The translations under genes and the position numbers were made by a program. DNA of 52,500 bases, from contig CAUYUJ010012836.1 of assembly GCA_963575745.1 (NCBI GenBank), positions 189,906 through 242,405 on the forward strand. Direction: 5' to 3'. Positions 7,640 through 16,946 of this stretch are shown here, piece by piece. Below the pieces are notes generated by a model. The model did not search any database. It was not told the origin of the DNA and saw nothing but the letters and a program-made list of their open reading frames with translations. Position 1 is the stretch's first letter, and every line of letters starts with the position of its first letter. This DNA is from Prorocentrum cordatum. Its lineage: Eukaryota; Sar; Dinophyceae; Prorocentrales; Prorocentraceae.

Positions 7640-9908
7640 TAGAGTGCCCAGCCTGTTGCGGAACCGCAACATAGATGTTACGAATCATGGCGACTTTCGG
7701 CCTCTCTGGAGCTGGACTTCTGAAGATGCTCCAAATGCTGATCCCACGAATCCATATCGACAGGTGTTTATTCCAGGAATAGCATCACACCCAATATATG
7801 GATGGGACAATCATGGACCAGCAGAGGCACAGGCCATGGACGCGCCGATGTACCCGGAGTACTACGCGCAGATGAATAACACTCCTATGATTGCGGGGCC
7901 ACCTGCGAACGAATACACTCGGAATCTTGCCAATGAGATGTTTCGTTTGCAGTTTACACGAGCGGTCGATGCGCAGTCTATGCCGCACTACGCCTACATG
8001 CCCACGCCGACGGACCCCGAGACCGTAGTTCAGCCAGCTGGTCTCGCGGTGCCAGCCGCTATGGGCAGCATGCCAGACTACATCCGCGACGTGCACAACA
8101 CGCAGCAAGCGATACTGGCATCTAGGCAGCAGGCTCGGGACAACGCCAGGCTGCGCCAACAACGCGCGATCCAGAGAAGGATCGAGCGTGAGACCCAAGC
8201 GGGGACACCCGCAGACGCGGGGCCACCCGCTGAACGGACAGATAGACGGCCGCCACCGACGCCATATCGGGAGGGCGAAACCACTTTCGAGCGCCAAGCT
8301 CGGACTCGCCCAGACGTGCCTGCTCCAGTCATTTCAGACTACAACTTCACACAGTGCCCAATCTGTATGGACACCTACGAGATGGGCACCATAGTGTGGA
8401 GACTGGCGTGTGGGCACTTCTTCCACGATATATGCTGGGATCGTGTTGCACAGCAGCACGTCCGCAATCAGCGGCCAGGTGCGCCGAACGAGGCCCCCTG
8501 CGCTGTATGTCGTGGGCCGGGCATAGTTATAGCACATTTCCCATATGCTGGACAGCGCGACGCTGAGTCAGAACAAGCGCGCCAGCAGGAGAGGTACGTG
8601 GCAGATGCCCGGGAAATGCGTCGGCTACGGGAAGCAGTGGAGGCACTAGAGGCTCGAGCCGCACAATCGGCGGAGCCATCCGCACGTGCCCCAGCTGCAC
8701 AGGCATACCCCTGGCCAGCGCCAGAGCAAGGCATCCAGATGCCAATCCTGCCTACGCTTCGAGCACAGGAGCCCCCAGCTGCGGGGCCACCCGCTGAAGC
8801 GGCTCCCGCCGCCAAAGCGGGGCCACCCGCAAATGGGCCTCCAAATCCAGGTTTCCTGAGGGCAATGGAGGCCAACATCAGGCGGAGTGGCAGGAGCGGA
8901 GGCGGGACTCGAAGGCCAACATCCAGGACCTCACGCGTGGCAAGCCCGGTCAGCGCTAGGAGCCGGGCAAGCGCTGAGAGCGCGGAGGCAGCCCAGTTCC
9001 ACACCACATTCATGATCGATACAGAGGGGCTGACCTATGCACGTGACGACACGGACACGCTGCCGCCAGGAGGTGAATGGATGTCCACACTCTCTGCGAA
9101 TTATTGGGTTCTCGAACAGGAACCAATTGCCGTGGAGGAGCGCCGCCAATATGAGCAGATGTGGTGCACCGAGTTAACCATGAGTCAATGGGTGCTTGAA
9201 CAACGCCTGTTGAAAGGCACACTCGGTTCACAGATTACGTACCACACCGATGACCATGGTACAATGGCTCTGGCAGCGCGAAATGGGACATTCTTTCCTG
9301 ACGAAGACGGTATGCCCTGCATCTCGTTCATGCTAGACATTGGCTCCAACGTGAACATCATTGGAGCCAATACGGCGCGAACCTTCCAGGAGATTATGGC
9401 CAGGTACAATCACAGACCTGCCATATGCACCCTGAGCAAGACCCTCTACATCAACGGTGTCGGTGAGGGTGCTGCGATATGTCGGAAGATGGGCAACTTC
9501 AAGATCGGGGTGCAATACGCCAATGAGGCAAGCCCCCGTATCGAGGAGTATGCCTCCAACATCGCAGAAGGCTCGGGTGCCAATCTCCCGGCCATCTGGG
9601 GCCTAGGAGCCATGGAAGCACGTGACACGATCATCGTGCTGAAGCCAGGCTACCAGAAGGTTATCTTCCCCAGCGGTGACTACACCCTGAAGCTGGGAAG
9701 GGGTGCCAAGGTCCTGAGGGCGAAGAAAACTCCCTCGGGACATCTCGCGATTCCCTGCGGTTTGTATGACGGGGCTAAAAGCCAGACGGTCACGAACACC
9801 TTCACAATCCGCAGCAGTCGAGATGGCTACACCGAGACGGAGAACGAAGAGGACCCCGTCAGTGCGGGGTCACCCGCCGGTGTAGTGCGGGGCCACCCGC
9901 CGGAGTAA
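7323..9908 (+). CDS. pol: RING finger plus retropepsin-like protease ORF
   Basis: The open frame is 7323-9908, but natural-looking sequence starts near 7600, where the preceding frame decays. A RING-H2-type zinc finger lies at 8355-8510: CPIC, then CGHFFHDIC, then CAVC, with the ligand order Cys-Cys-Cys-His-His-Cys-Cys-Cys expected of ubiquitin-ligase RINGs. A coiled-coil-like Arg/Glu stretch (8560-8665) follows. Near the C-terminus MLDIGSNVNIIG (catalytic Asp codon 9336-9338) and LPAIWGLGAMEARDTI (9586 on) give the two halves of a retroviral-type aspartic protease (DTG-like, here DIG). The stop at 9906-9908 is probably created by a 1-nt deletion between two hairpin units at 9877-9887; the next frame continues the same linker. 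A RING in a copia polyprotein is unusual. Confidence 0.8.
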   Translation: MRGLSLWAAQMVARRFGLRRLKRARTACGKDSRRFAGIRRSQQHSRRPLPLALRGVVKEEWLRGHPPSERLRSHPHTRGHPLTASRQKRRAANLRAQATFLQQQADRVPSLLRNRNIDVTNHGDFRPLWSWTSEDAPNADPTNPYRQVFIPGIASHPIYGWDNHGPAEAQAMDAPMYPEYYAQMNNTPMIAGPPANEYTRNLANEMFRLQFTRAVDAQSMPHYAYMPTPTDPETVVQPAGLAVPAAMGSMPDYIRDVHNTQQAILASRQQARDNARLRQQRAIQRRIERETQAGTPADAGPPAERTDRRPPPTPYREGETTFERQARTRPDVPAPVISDYNFTQCPICMDTYEMGTIVWRLACGHFFHDICWDRVAQQHVRNQRPGAPNEAPCAVCRGPGIVIAHFPYAGQRDAESEQARQQERYVADAREMRRLREAVEALEARAAQSAEPSARAPAAQAYPWPAPEQGIQMPILPTLRAQEPPAAGPPAEAAPAAKAGPPANGPPNPGFLRAMEANIRRSGRSGGGTRRPTSRTSRVASPVSARSRASAESAEAAQFHTTFMIDTEGLTYARDDTDTLPPGGEWMSTLSANYWVLEQEPIAVEERRQYEQMWCTELTMSQWVLEQRLLKGTLGSQITYHTDDHGTMALAARNGTFFPDEDGMPCISFMLDIGSNVNIIGANTARTFQEIMARYNHRPAICTLSKTLYINGVGEGAAICRKMGNFKIGVQYANEASPRIEEYASNIAEGSGANLPAIWGLGAMEARDTIIVLKPGYQKVIFPSGDYTLKLGRGAKVLRAKKTPSGHLAIPCGLYDGAKSQTVTNTFTIRSSRDGYTETENEEDPVSAGSPAGVVRGHPPE

Positions 9909-9948
9909 GTGCGGGGCCACCCGCCGAGACCACAGCGGGGCAACCCGC
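9864..9948 (+). repeat. Four-hairpin array, 24-nt spacing, at an ORF break
   Basis: Hairpins start at 9864, 9887, 9911 and 9935, spacings 23, 24 and 24. The short first unit reads GGTGTAGTGCGG where the next reads GGAGTAAGTGCGG. The missing base shifts the frame, so the TAA at 9906-9908 ends the RING-protease ORF. Confidence 0.85.
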
Positions 9949-9961
9949 GACGGGACAGTCC

Positions 9962-10357
9962 ATGACCGTCACGACTGATACGTACATTGTCGAGCCGTAT
10001 CTCGACAAGCAGCTCCTGGAAGACACGACCCGTTTGATCGTGGACAGGACGCTGAACAGCTGGTGGGAGGGCCAACAGTGTCCCGAAGGGACCTGGCCAC
10101 ATATGAAGGATGCCCTGAAGTCTAAGATATTCTGGGCAGTCCAGGAGGCGGTGAATAAATGGACGCCTGAGAACCAAGCGGGGCCACCCGCGACACCGCC
10201 ACCACCACCAAGCTACACGGGCGGAGGTTCGTCGGACTCTGCGGGGCCAACCCGCGTGGAGATCGTGAGCGTAGCCGCACCAGCGACTCCTGCGGAGCCA
10301 TCCGCTAACAGCATGCCCCCGAGTCAGACGGCAACGTGGTCACACGACCGCCGCTGA
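9962..10357 (+). CDS. pol: Linker segment of pol, ending in an in-frame TGA
   Basis: The frame is open from at least 9887 and continues the Ala-Gly-Pro linker after the 1-nt deletion; the first ATG is 9962. It encodes a compact helical segment (9962-10170, containing SWWEGQQCPEGTW) of unknown function and then another hairpin-rich linker. It ends at TGA 10355-10357. The following long frame is the same frame, so this TGA alone separates the two. It may be a nonsense mutation or a readthrough codon; nothing in the sequence decides it. Confidence 0.6.
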   Translation: MTVTTDTYIVEPYLDKQLLEDTTRLIVDRTLNSWWEGQQCPEGTWPHMKDALKSKIFWAVQEAVNKWTPENQAGPPATPPPPPSYTGGGSSDSAGPTRVEIVSVAAPATPAEPSANSMPPSQTATWSHDRR

Positions 10358-13300
10358 CGGGGGCAGGCGGGCGCGCCGGCGGCGCTCGCTTGCGAAGAGA
10401 AGCCGAATACCGGCCTCCTCGCGACATACGTTGGCCGCGCTGAGGCCCGAGAGGAAAAATATCATTCAAAATGTCTTGTCATCGAAGATATTCGCACAGC
10501 TTGCGCTGAACTCCGAACCCGTGGATATATATGCGACCGGATTACCCATAATGAGGTAATGACTTCAACTGGAACACAGTATTTGGGAAATTTGTTGGCA
10601 GGAGACTACAATATGTTGTGGGTGGCCACACCCTCTGATTGGTACGTTCGTACTCCAGGAAAGAGGGCGGGACCACATTATCAACGTATACAAAATCTCC
10701 TGATCAAAGCGCGTGCTCTGAGAATGCAGATAGTTATCCTGGGGCCACCCGGGTATTTCTGGAAACAGGGTCCGATCAAAGATGTTATCGAAGATTTGAA
10801 GCTAAGCATTATACGAATGAGACTCTGTCATTTCGGTATCAAGTTTGACCGATCCAGTAAATATCCCAGTGGTTCTTATATACAAGTTGCTACATCTTGT
10901 CCTCATATACCGATAAACTTATGGAAATGTACTTGTGGCTCACACAAGGAGCATGATTTGGATTGGTATGGCCAAGATCAGCAACGTGCCGAGTTTCGGT
11001 ATAAAACTTTGGCTATCATTATTGCACGCTTCCTTGATCAACTCGATAAAGCCAACATGATCAGGAATGAGCGGAGTGCGGTACACCTCAGTGTGTGTAC
11101 TCGCGTTGACAAAAAGGTCAGACACTACGTCCAATGTCCACAAAAGGGCCCTCAATGGGACCATGTTGTTCGTAGAGTCACGACCGACCTGGACACGAAT
11201 AAGATCGTTCAAGATATCAGAATCCAGGATCAGCCAACTGGGTACAATTATGTAGCTCCATTACCTGATGGGGTTACAAACATCAGTACTCGGCTATACT
11301 GGGAGCCTCCGGCTCCAGTTCTTCATGGCGACGGTGAGTCGCGAAGGCCACGCCCAAAGCGTGTGACGATCGTCGACGACGATCGATCTCCTCCCCCTTC
11401 GATTGAGCGTTGCCAAACGCGACCCACCAACAACCTTCCTGAAATTCCGCCATTTCCTGACTTAACAGTGGATTCCTCCGCAGCGGATCTCTCCGCGGAA
11501 ACTGCGTTGCCCACTGATGCCAGGATAAAACAGAAAGAAAAGCAGAAAGCTGACAAAGAGGCCGGCATCAAACCGAAGAAAGTCCCGAAGAAAGTGGAAG
11601 ACGGTAACGACGACTGTGGAGAGGACCTCAAAGGGCTTGACTGCTCCACATATTTCAACGACGTTCCTCTTGACGACTCGGACTCGGACAGCGAATCAGA
11701 GGACATCTTCATGATGTTACCGGCGGGGCAACCCGCTGACTCACATGCTGATGTCTTCTCGATGGTCCAGTCATTATGCTACGGCAGAAACAATCAAGTG
11801 GACATGCTTGAATTATGTGGGGGCAAGGGTGGTATATCCATATTAGCCTTCAAGAGGGGACTCTCGTCAGGCGGGAACCTTGACAAGATATCTATGGTTG
11901 ACCTTGGAAACTCGGAAGTACAAAGAGCAGTCCTCCACTACCTCAAGACTTGCTTTGTCAAGATCACGATTCTGCAGCCAAGCTGCAGAACTACTGGACT
12001 TCCTTCCTATTTCAATGCACAGGTCAATCATGATACGTGGCTTAAACACCACAAAGAGGACCTGCCTCACATCACGTTCTGTGGAACAGTCGCTCTATTA
12101 CAAGACGACCTAAGACGTTTCTTTCTCAGGGAACAACCAATGGGCACGTGGGTGGATGAGATCCAGCCATGGAAGGAACTGGCACAACGCAAGGTCACTT
12201 GCCAAACGATTATTGATCAGTGCACGACTGGTCTCAAAGATTCATTTGGACAATACATCCGCAAGCCAACACAGATGATGGCAAACAAAGAAGAGTTGTT
12301 GGCACCTTTCAGAGGCAAGCGTTGTCCAGGTAATCATGTGCACGCCAATGCTTGTAACAAAGAACTAGCAAGGGCGGCACAGTATACCTACAGAATGCAG
12401 TCACTGATCGTTGATGCGGTGCAAATCGCCAAAGACCTGTTTGCTTACGGTCGCGATCCATTCGCGAATCGTGAACGCAGCTATGCGTTCGTAACAAACA
12501 GTGCTGGCTACGACTTGGACGACCCAACAATCCGGAGACACCCAAACGGAGAAATCTGGCGACCACCACCTGGCGGTCTTGGGTGCCCTGGCTGTGTGGA
12601 CAACAACTACAAGCAATCACCAAAGCACAGCAGGGATCCGAAGATGTGTCGGTGGTATGATGTTGAACCGTATTACTGGGACTGTCCAAGCTGTAAGAAG
12701 GAATATCAGAAGAGCAATCCTCACCACACCAAGATATCTGGCCAATGCAGATTCGCCGAAAAATGGAAGCTGCCAGATAACTTTGGCCAGCCGCGCCCGG
12801 CGGGGCAAGCCGCTCCTGCGGCGCCAGCCGCGGAAGCGGCTCCAGCCGCAGAAGCGGCGCCAGCCGCAAAAGCGGCGCCGGCCGCGAGAGCGCGCATACG
12901 CGCGCCTAGGCCGCCACGGCCTGGTGAGGGCGATCCAACCGCAGGCGCCAGCAGCCATGACATCACCAGAGCCGAAGGGGCTAATGGTGGCAACACTGGC
13001 GCTGGCAGCTCTGACGATCACCGTAGACTGCCACAAGTTGCAGCAAGGCGCGGACGCATGGAGGGAGGAGATCCTCCACCACCGCCGCAGCCTCAAGCAG
13101 AGCCGAGGCCAAGGCCAAGGCTCCCTGATTGGACTCGCTTCGACGTTCAGCTCAGCCTCCAAAACCTGCGCAGCTTCGACCCAGCTGTAGTGCAGCGAGA
13201 ACTCCGCAAACTCCACCTGAGATGGTTTCATGCCAAGGAGCCAAAAATGCGGATGATTCTAACCAAGGTTGGTCTGGGTGAAACCCGTTTGAGTCTGATC

Positions 13301-15946
13301 AAAGGCATTTGTGACTCGTGTAGAGAATGTCGAGCCTGGGACAAACCAGGCAACACGGTGATGCCTTCTGTGTCACTGCCAGGACGTTTCAACGAGGAAG
13401 TCGAATGTGATCTTTTCTTTTACAAACAGGAACATATTGTTTTTCACATCATCGACCGTTGTATTCGCTGGGCAGCTGGCACAGAGATTCCTGATAAAGC
13501 CATGCATACTGTTCTCGATGCCTATCATACGACTTGGATGCAACATGGCCCTGCTAAAATCTTATACTCCGATGGGGAAGGAGCACTGAATAATGATACA
13601 GCAAAGGCCATCCTTAAGGCTAAGGGAACAGAGCTTCGTATCCGAGCGCGTGGCCAACACGCCACAACTATCGAAGCTAGGAACGGCATCCTGCGACACC
13701 TCTTACACGTGATGGGAGAAGAATTGAATAGATTAAATATTCCTCTCAATTTCACTCGTCTCTTACATGAAGCCTTGTTTGCCAGCAACGCATTTACCTT
13801 CTACAATGAAGTGTCTCCGTACAATGCGCTGTATGGCAGACAACCAGCTATGCTTCCCGATTTCCCTGTCTTGGATCATGATCAGTCCGCTGAATCATCA
13901 GATCACTCAAGGGAGGAAACAATCAGGAGGGTTAGTCTGGAGGCAATCACGCAGGCCACTGCGGTTGCCAAGACGAACAGGGCTCTCCGTACGAAGACTA
14001 CTGCTACGGGTGAATTTCACTACAAAGAGGGAGATCTCGTGGACTATCATCGCCCGACCACCACGAAAGACGACTGGGGTGGATGGAGTGGTCCATACCC
14101 GGTCATCCGCAACGAACCTGACCGAGGCCAGGTCATCGTGAAGGTCGGCAGTCGCGAGGTGCGAGTACAGTATCCTGACACACGACACACGCTGTACATC
14201 GAAGCACTTATGGTCCGCGAGATAGGATCGGACAATACGGCCCTTCGGACAGTATTGGCCTTTATTGCCGGTCTGCCAGCGGGGAAACCCGCCATGACTT
14301 TCGGATATCTACCAGCGAAACAGGGTCGGCTGCAGATGACTGCTGCGAGCCGACTTTCGCCTAAGGTGCACTTGGCTCTTCAGTACCTCATACGCAACTA
14401 CTTTCGTATTGAAAACGTTGTTGCTGTACGACTTGCCAAGAGCCTGACGAAGTTGCCTGCTGCACCCTATGCAGACAGCTGTACACTAGTGCACTATGAT
14501 AATGATGTGACCCCTGGTTTTCATTACTATGAAGCTGATGGCACTGCCTTGAACATCTATGACATCACAGGATCTACACACTCACGCATCATCCAGTGTC
14601 TTAAATCCAGGAAGTCGTCTGCTGGATTTGACCGAGACCTCACTAAGTTTGAGGAACTCGCTGATGGTCCACCACCAAGCGAGTCACCTCCAGCAGCTGC
14701 TCCTGAGGAGCCTCCTACGGATAACGATGGTCGGCTCCCGACCATCATAGAGGAAACAGAAGAAGATCTGGATGCTTTTGTCTTGAAGTCGTGGTATGCT
14801 GAACTGATGGATGACAGAACACTCCTTGAAGCTGACACAGAGGAAGTCATGCATACAGTTCCCACATACATGACAGACACACAGTGTGTGTTAGTCTCTA
14901 CGACCTGTGAAGATGTGCAAGGCCACTTGCCGGAGCGGGGTCACCCGCCAGGATACGACATGGACACTTCTTACTACGTTCCTTTATGCTCCACGGATCC
15001 GGACAGTAAATATGATCTGGACTCCGATGAGCACGGGAAGTACATCGAGCTCTGCTTCACAGCAGACATGTCCAAAGTCGTCCTGTCCGAGCAGCAACAC
15101 CGATTGTTGGATGACAGCAGCGTCACAACTATGCGAGTATACGTTAGTGCTGCTTCCAAACGTGCCGTGGTCGTCAAGGAAGACGATCTACTCACGAAGG
15201 CCGACATCCAAGCAAATCCGGTCAAAGTTTCCAAAGCCCTTTACACAGAATTGAAGACTTGGCTTGACAACAAATGCTTCCAGATGACTGACTTGAGCAA
15301 AGCGTCTAACATCATGACGTCACGCTACGTATACAAATGGAAGTTTGTCAAGAACGAAAAGGGCGAAATGGAAAGGACGATCAGGTTACGCTTGGTACTC
15401 CGTGGCTTCATGGACCTTGAAGCCTTTGATGTCGAAACCTTCTCTGGCACGGCAAGGAGGTCAAGCCAGAGACTGCTCGCAAGTTCTGCTGCATGCAACA
15501 AAGCTTGGATCATCGCTTCCCTGGACATCAACATGGCTTTCTTGAAGGGACTGACCTATGGCGAGCTCGCCGCGGCAACGGGCGAGAAAGAGCGTGTGGT
15601 GTGCTTCACACTACCACCTGGGTCAGCAGCTGTCCTTCGCACGCTGCCAGGCTTTGAGTCATATGACGAATCAAAGCATTGTCTTCGGTGTCTGAAGCCG
15701 GGGACGGGCACGAAGGATGCTCCCAGGGCATTCTCGCTGAAGCTCAGGTCCATCACTAGGAGCTTTGGGCTACAGCCTACTTCATACGACGAAGAGTTCG
15801 AGATGAGCTCAAACCTCTTGACAGCCAAGCGCGTTGATGACATCAATATGACTGGGAAGGAAGAGGCTATTGACAAGTATGTCAAGTGTGTTGAAGATAC
15901 GTTTGGGAAGTGCAAACTGATACACAAATTGTGCCGTTCGGTATAA
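10358..15946 (+). CDS. pol: Pol: methyltransferase-like, zinc modules, integrase, reverse transcriptase
   Basis: The first ATG is 10559 but the frame is open from 10358. Regions in order: (1) 10430-10960, a possible degenerate methyltransferase-like half ending RLCHFGIK and CTCGSHKEH. (2) 11795-12360, a Rossmann/methyltransferase-like region with MLELCGGKGGIS (motif I-like), PSCRTTG, FLREQPMGTW and CPGNHVHA. (3) Tandem CPxC...H-S/T...CR zinc modules (12580-12755). (4) Integrase with an N-terminal His/Cys zinc site (13210-13330) and catalytic Asp 13409, Asp 13571, Glu 13673 (D-x33-E, near the usual 35). (5) Copia reverse transcriptase from about 15200, with SLDINMAFLKG (15520) and the catalytic VDD (15833-15841). 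The frame breaks near 15930 inside the RT C-terminus, so RT and RNase H are separated in this copy. A Lys/Glu-rich segment lies at 11520-11630. Confidence 0.88.
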   Translation, partial: RGQAGAPAALACEEKPNTGLLATYVGRAEAREEKYHSKCLVIEDIRTACAELRTRGYICDRITHNEVMTSTGTQYLGNLLAGDYNMLWVATPSDWYVRTPGKRAGPHYQRIQNLLIKARALRMQIVILGPPGYFWKQGPIKDVIEDLKLSIIRMRLCHFGIKFDRSSKYPSGSYIQVATSCPHIPINLWKCTCGSHKEHDLDWYGQDQQRAEFRYKTLAIIIARFLDQLDKANMIRNERSAVHLSVCTRVDKKVRHYVQCPQKGPQWDHVVRRVTTDLDTNKIVQDIRIQDQPTGYNYVAPLPDGVTNISTRLYWEPPAPVLHGDGESRRPRPKRVTIVDDDRSPPPSIERCQTRPTNNLPEIPPFPDLTVDSSAADLSAETALPTDARIKQKEKQKADKEAGIKPKKVPKKVEDGNDDCGEDLKGLDCSTYFNDVPLDDSDSDSESEDIFMMLPAGQPADSHADVFSMVQSLCYGRNNQVDMLELCGGKGGISILAFKRGLSSGGNLDKISMVDLGNSEVQRAVLHYLKTCFVKITILQPSCRTTGLPSYFNAQVNHDTWLKHHKEDLPHITFCGTVALLQDDLRRFFLREQPMGTWVDEIQPWKELAQRKVTCQTIIDQCTTGLKDSFGQYIRKPTQMMANKEELLAPFRGKRCPGNHVHANACNKELARAAQYTYRMQSLIVDAVQIAKDLFAYGRDPFANRERSYAFVTNSAGYDLDDPTIRRHPNGEIWRPPPGGLGCPGCVDNNYKQSPKHSRDPKMCRWYDVEPYYWDCPSCKKEYQKSNPHHTKISGQCRFAEKWKLPDNFGQPRPAGQAAPAAPAAEAAPAAEAAPAAKAAPAARARIRAPRPPRPGEGDPTAGASSHDITRAEGANGGNTGAGSSDDHRRLPQVAARRGRMEGGDPPPPPQPQAEPRPRPRLPDWTRFDVQLSLQNLRSFDPAVVQRELRKLHLRWFHAKEPKMRMILTKVGLGETRLSLIKGICDSCRECRAWDKPGNTVMPSVSLPGRFNEEVECDLFFYKQEHIVFHIIDRCIRWAAGTEIPDKAMHTVLDAYHTTWMQHGPAKILYSDGEGALNNDTAKAILKAKGTELRIRARGQHATTIEARNGILRHLLHVMGEELNRLNIPLNFTRLLHEALFASNAFTFYNEVSPYNALYGRQPAMLPDFPVLDHDQSAESSDHSREETIRRVSLEAITQATAVAKTNRALRTKTTATGEFHYKEGDLVDYHRPTTTKDDWGGWSGPYPVIRNEPDRGQVIVKVGSREVRVQYPDTRHTLYIEALMVREIGSDNTALRTVLAFIAGLPAGKPAMTFGYLPAKQGRLQMTAASRLSPKVHLALQYLIRNYFRIENVVAVRLAKSLTKLPAAPYADSCTLVHYDNDVTPGFHYYEADGTALNIYDITGSTHSRIIQCLKSRKSSAGFDRDLTKFEELADGPPPSESPPAAAPEEPPTDNDGRLPTIIEETEEDLDAFVLKSWYAELMDDRTLLEADTEEVMHTVPTYMTDTQCVLVSTTCEDVQGHLPERGHPPGYDMDTSYYVPLCSTDPDSKYDLDSDEHGKYIELCFTADMSKVVLSEQQHRLLDDSSVTTMRVYVSAASKRAVVVKEDDLLTKADIQANPVKVSKALYTELKTWLDNKCFQMTDLSKASNIMTSRYVYKWKFVKNEKGEMERTIRLRLVLRGFMDLEAFDVETFSGTARRSSQRLLASSAACNKAWIIASLDINMAFLKGLTYGELAAATGEKERVVCFTLPPGSAAVLRTLPGFESYDESKHCLRCLKPGTGTKDAPRAFSLKLRSITRSFGLQPTSYDEEFEMSSNLLTAKRVDDINMTGKEEAIDKYVKCVEDTFGKCKLIHKLCRSV
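12800..12885 (+). repeat. Five-hairpin array, exact 18-nt spacing
   Basis: Hairpins start at 12800, 12818, 12836, 12854 and 12872. Four carry the compensated stem GCGGC/GCCGC with loops GCCA, TCCA, GCCA, GCCG; the first has a terminal mismatch. The array encodes Ala-rich linker between the zinc modules and the integrase. Confidence 0.9.
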
Positions 15947-16946
15947 CAAGACCGATGATGGGAGCGTCATTCTTGATCAGGACGAATACATCAAACAGCT
16001 TCGTCCTATCACACATCCAGAACTCACAGGAGCTGATCCTGAGAGCAAAGCGACAAAGACGATTTCTGATATGTTCGTCAGTCTTCGTGGCGCTCTAGCC
16101 TATGCGTTGATCACGCAGGTATGGCTGATGGTCTATGTTGTCTCACTACAACGTATCCAGGAACCGACAAACATCCAGGTACGACGACTAAACGCGGTTA
16201 CCAGAAAACTACAGGCAGGTCCGAAGAAGATCGTGTATCAAGCTATGACCCCAACAGGAGAAGTCGACCTGCATAGCGATTCTGGCTATCGTCGTCTCAA
16301 CGGAGATGAAGACGACGAAGTCAAAGGCTATGGTATCCGCGGGGCTAACCTGCTGAGGCGTGGCCACACGCAAGCGGGGAAACCCGTCGTGCACCTGGTG
16401 GACGCATACTGCAAGTCTCATCGACTGCAGGTGCGTTCGAGCTACTCTGCGGAAACACTGGCAGCAGCCCACAACTTGGAAGACTGCTACCCGACCATTG
16501 TAACGCTCCACGAGCTACACTCGGGACCATTGACCCCCACACAGTTAAAGAACATATTGGAAATGGGTGGTCTATGTATCAAAGTCACTCTGACTATTGA
16601 TGCCGAGTCTGTCTTCAAGTCTTTGTCTAGCAAAGATCTGAAGAAGCCCACAGAATGTACTCTGCTTGGGCACATTAGCTGGATCCGCCAGATGATGGAG
16701 CGCGGAATCGTTGAAAGCGTTCAATGGTGTGACACGCGGGATATGACTGCCGATGGTCATACCAAAGGTAGTATTGACCGCGCGTTGCTCCTACAAGTAA
16801 TGGCCGGCCAGCAATCCTTCAAGCACGAGCTGAAGAAACATACACCGTATAGGGCGGGCAGGTCGTCTCAGGACGGCCCTGCCTCCCGAGCTAGCGGGGA
16901 AACCCGCGGGCAGGTGCGCTTTAATAGCGAGGAAACTCGCCGGTAG
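15930..16946 (+). CDS. pol: Pol C-terminus: RT end and RNase H
   Basis: The frame takes over from the preceding ORF within 15930-15945. It starts with the conserved block after the copia RT core (RYNKTDDGSV, then LDQDEYIKQLRPI). RNase H follows with acidic residues Asp 16278 (DLHSDSG), Glu 16452 (SAETLAAAHN), Asp 16599 (LTIDAES) and Asp 16752 (TADGHTKG), the copia-type order. It ends at TAG 16944-16946, and the last 20 codons include two hairpins. The short overlap with the stop of the previous frame suggests a small deletion rather than a separate gene. Confidence 0.85.
   Translation, partial: CAVRYNKTDDGSVILDQDEYIKQLRPITHPELTGADPESKATKTISDMFVSLRGALAYALITQVWLMVYVVSLQRIQEPTNIQVRRLNAVTRKLQAGPKKIVYQAMTPTGEVDLHSDSGYRRLNGDEDDEVKGYGIRGANLLRRGHTQAGKPVVHLVDAYCKSHRLQVRSSYSAETLAAAHNLEDCYPTIVTLHELHSGPLTPTQLKNILEMGGLCIKVTLTIDAESVFKSLSSKDLKKPTECTLLGHISWIRQMMERGIVESVQWCDTRDMTADGHTKGSIDRALLLQVMAGQQSFKHELKKHTPYRAGRSSQDGPASRASGETRGQVRFNSEETRR

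Noticed and set aside
9864-12885. CRISPR-like array of regularly spaced palindromes
   Set aside because: Repeats are 14 nt, spacers 4-10 nt and coding, and the context is a eukaryotic retroelement.
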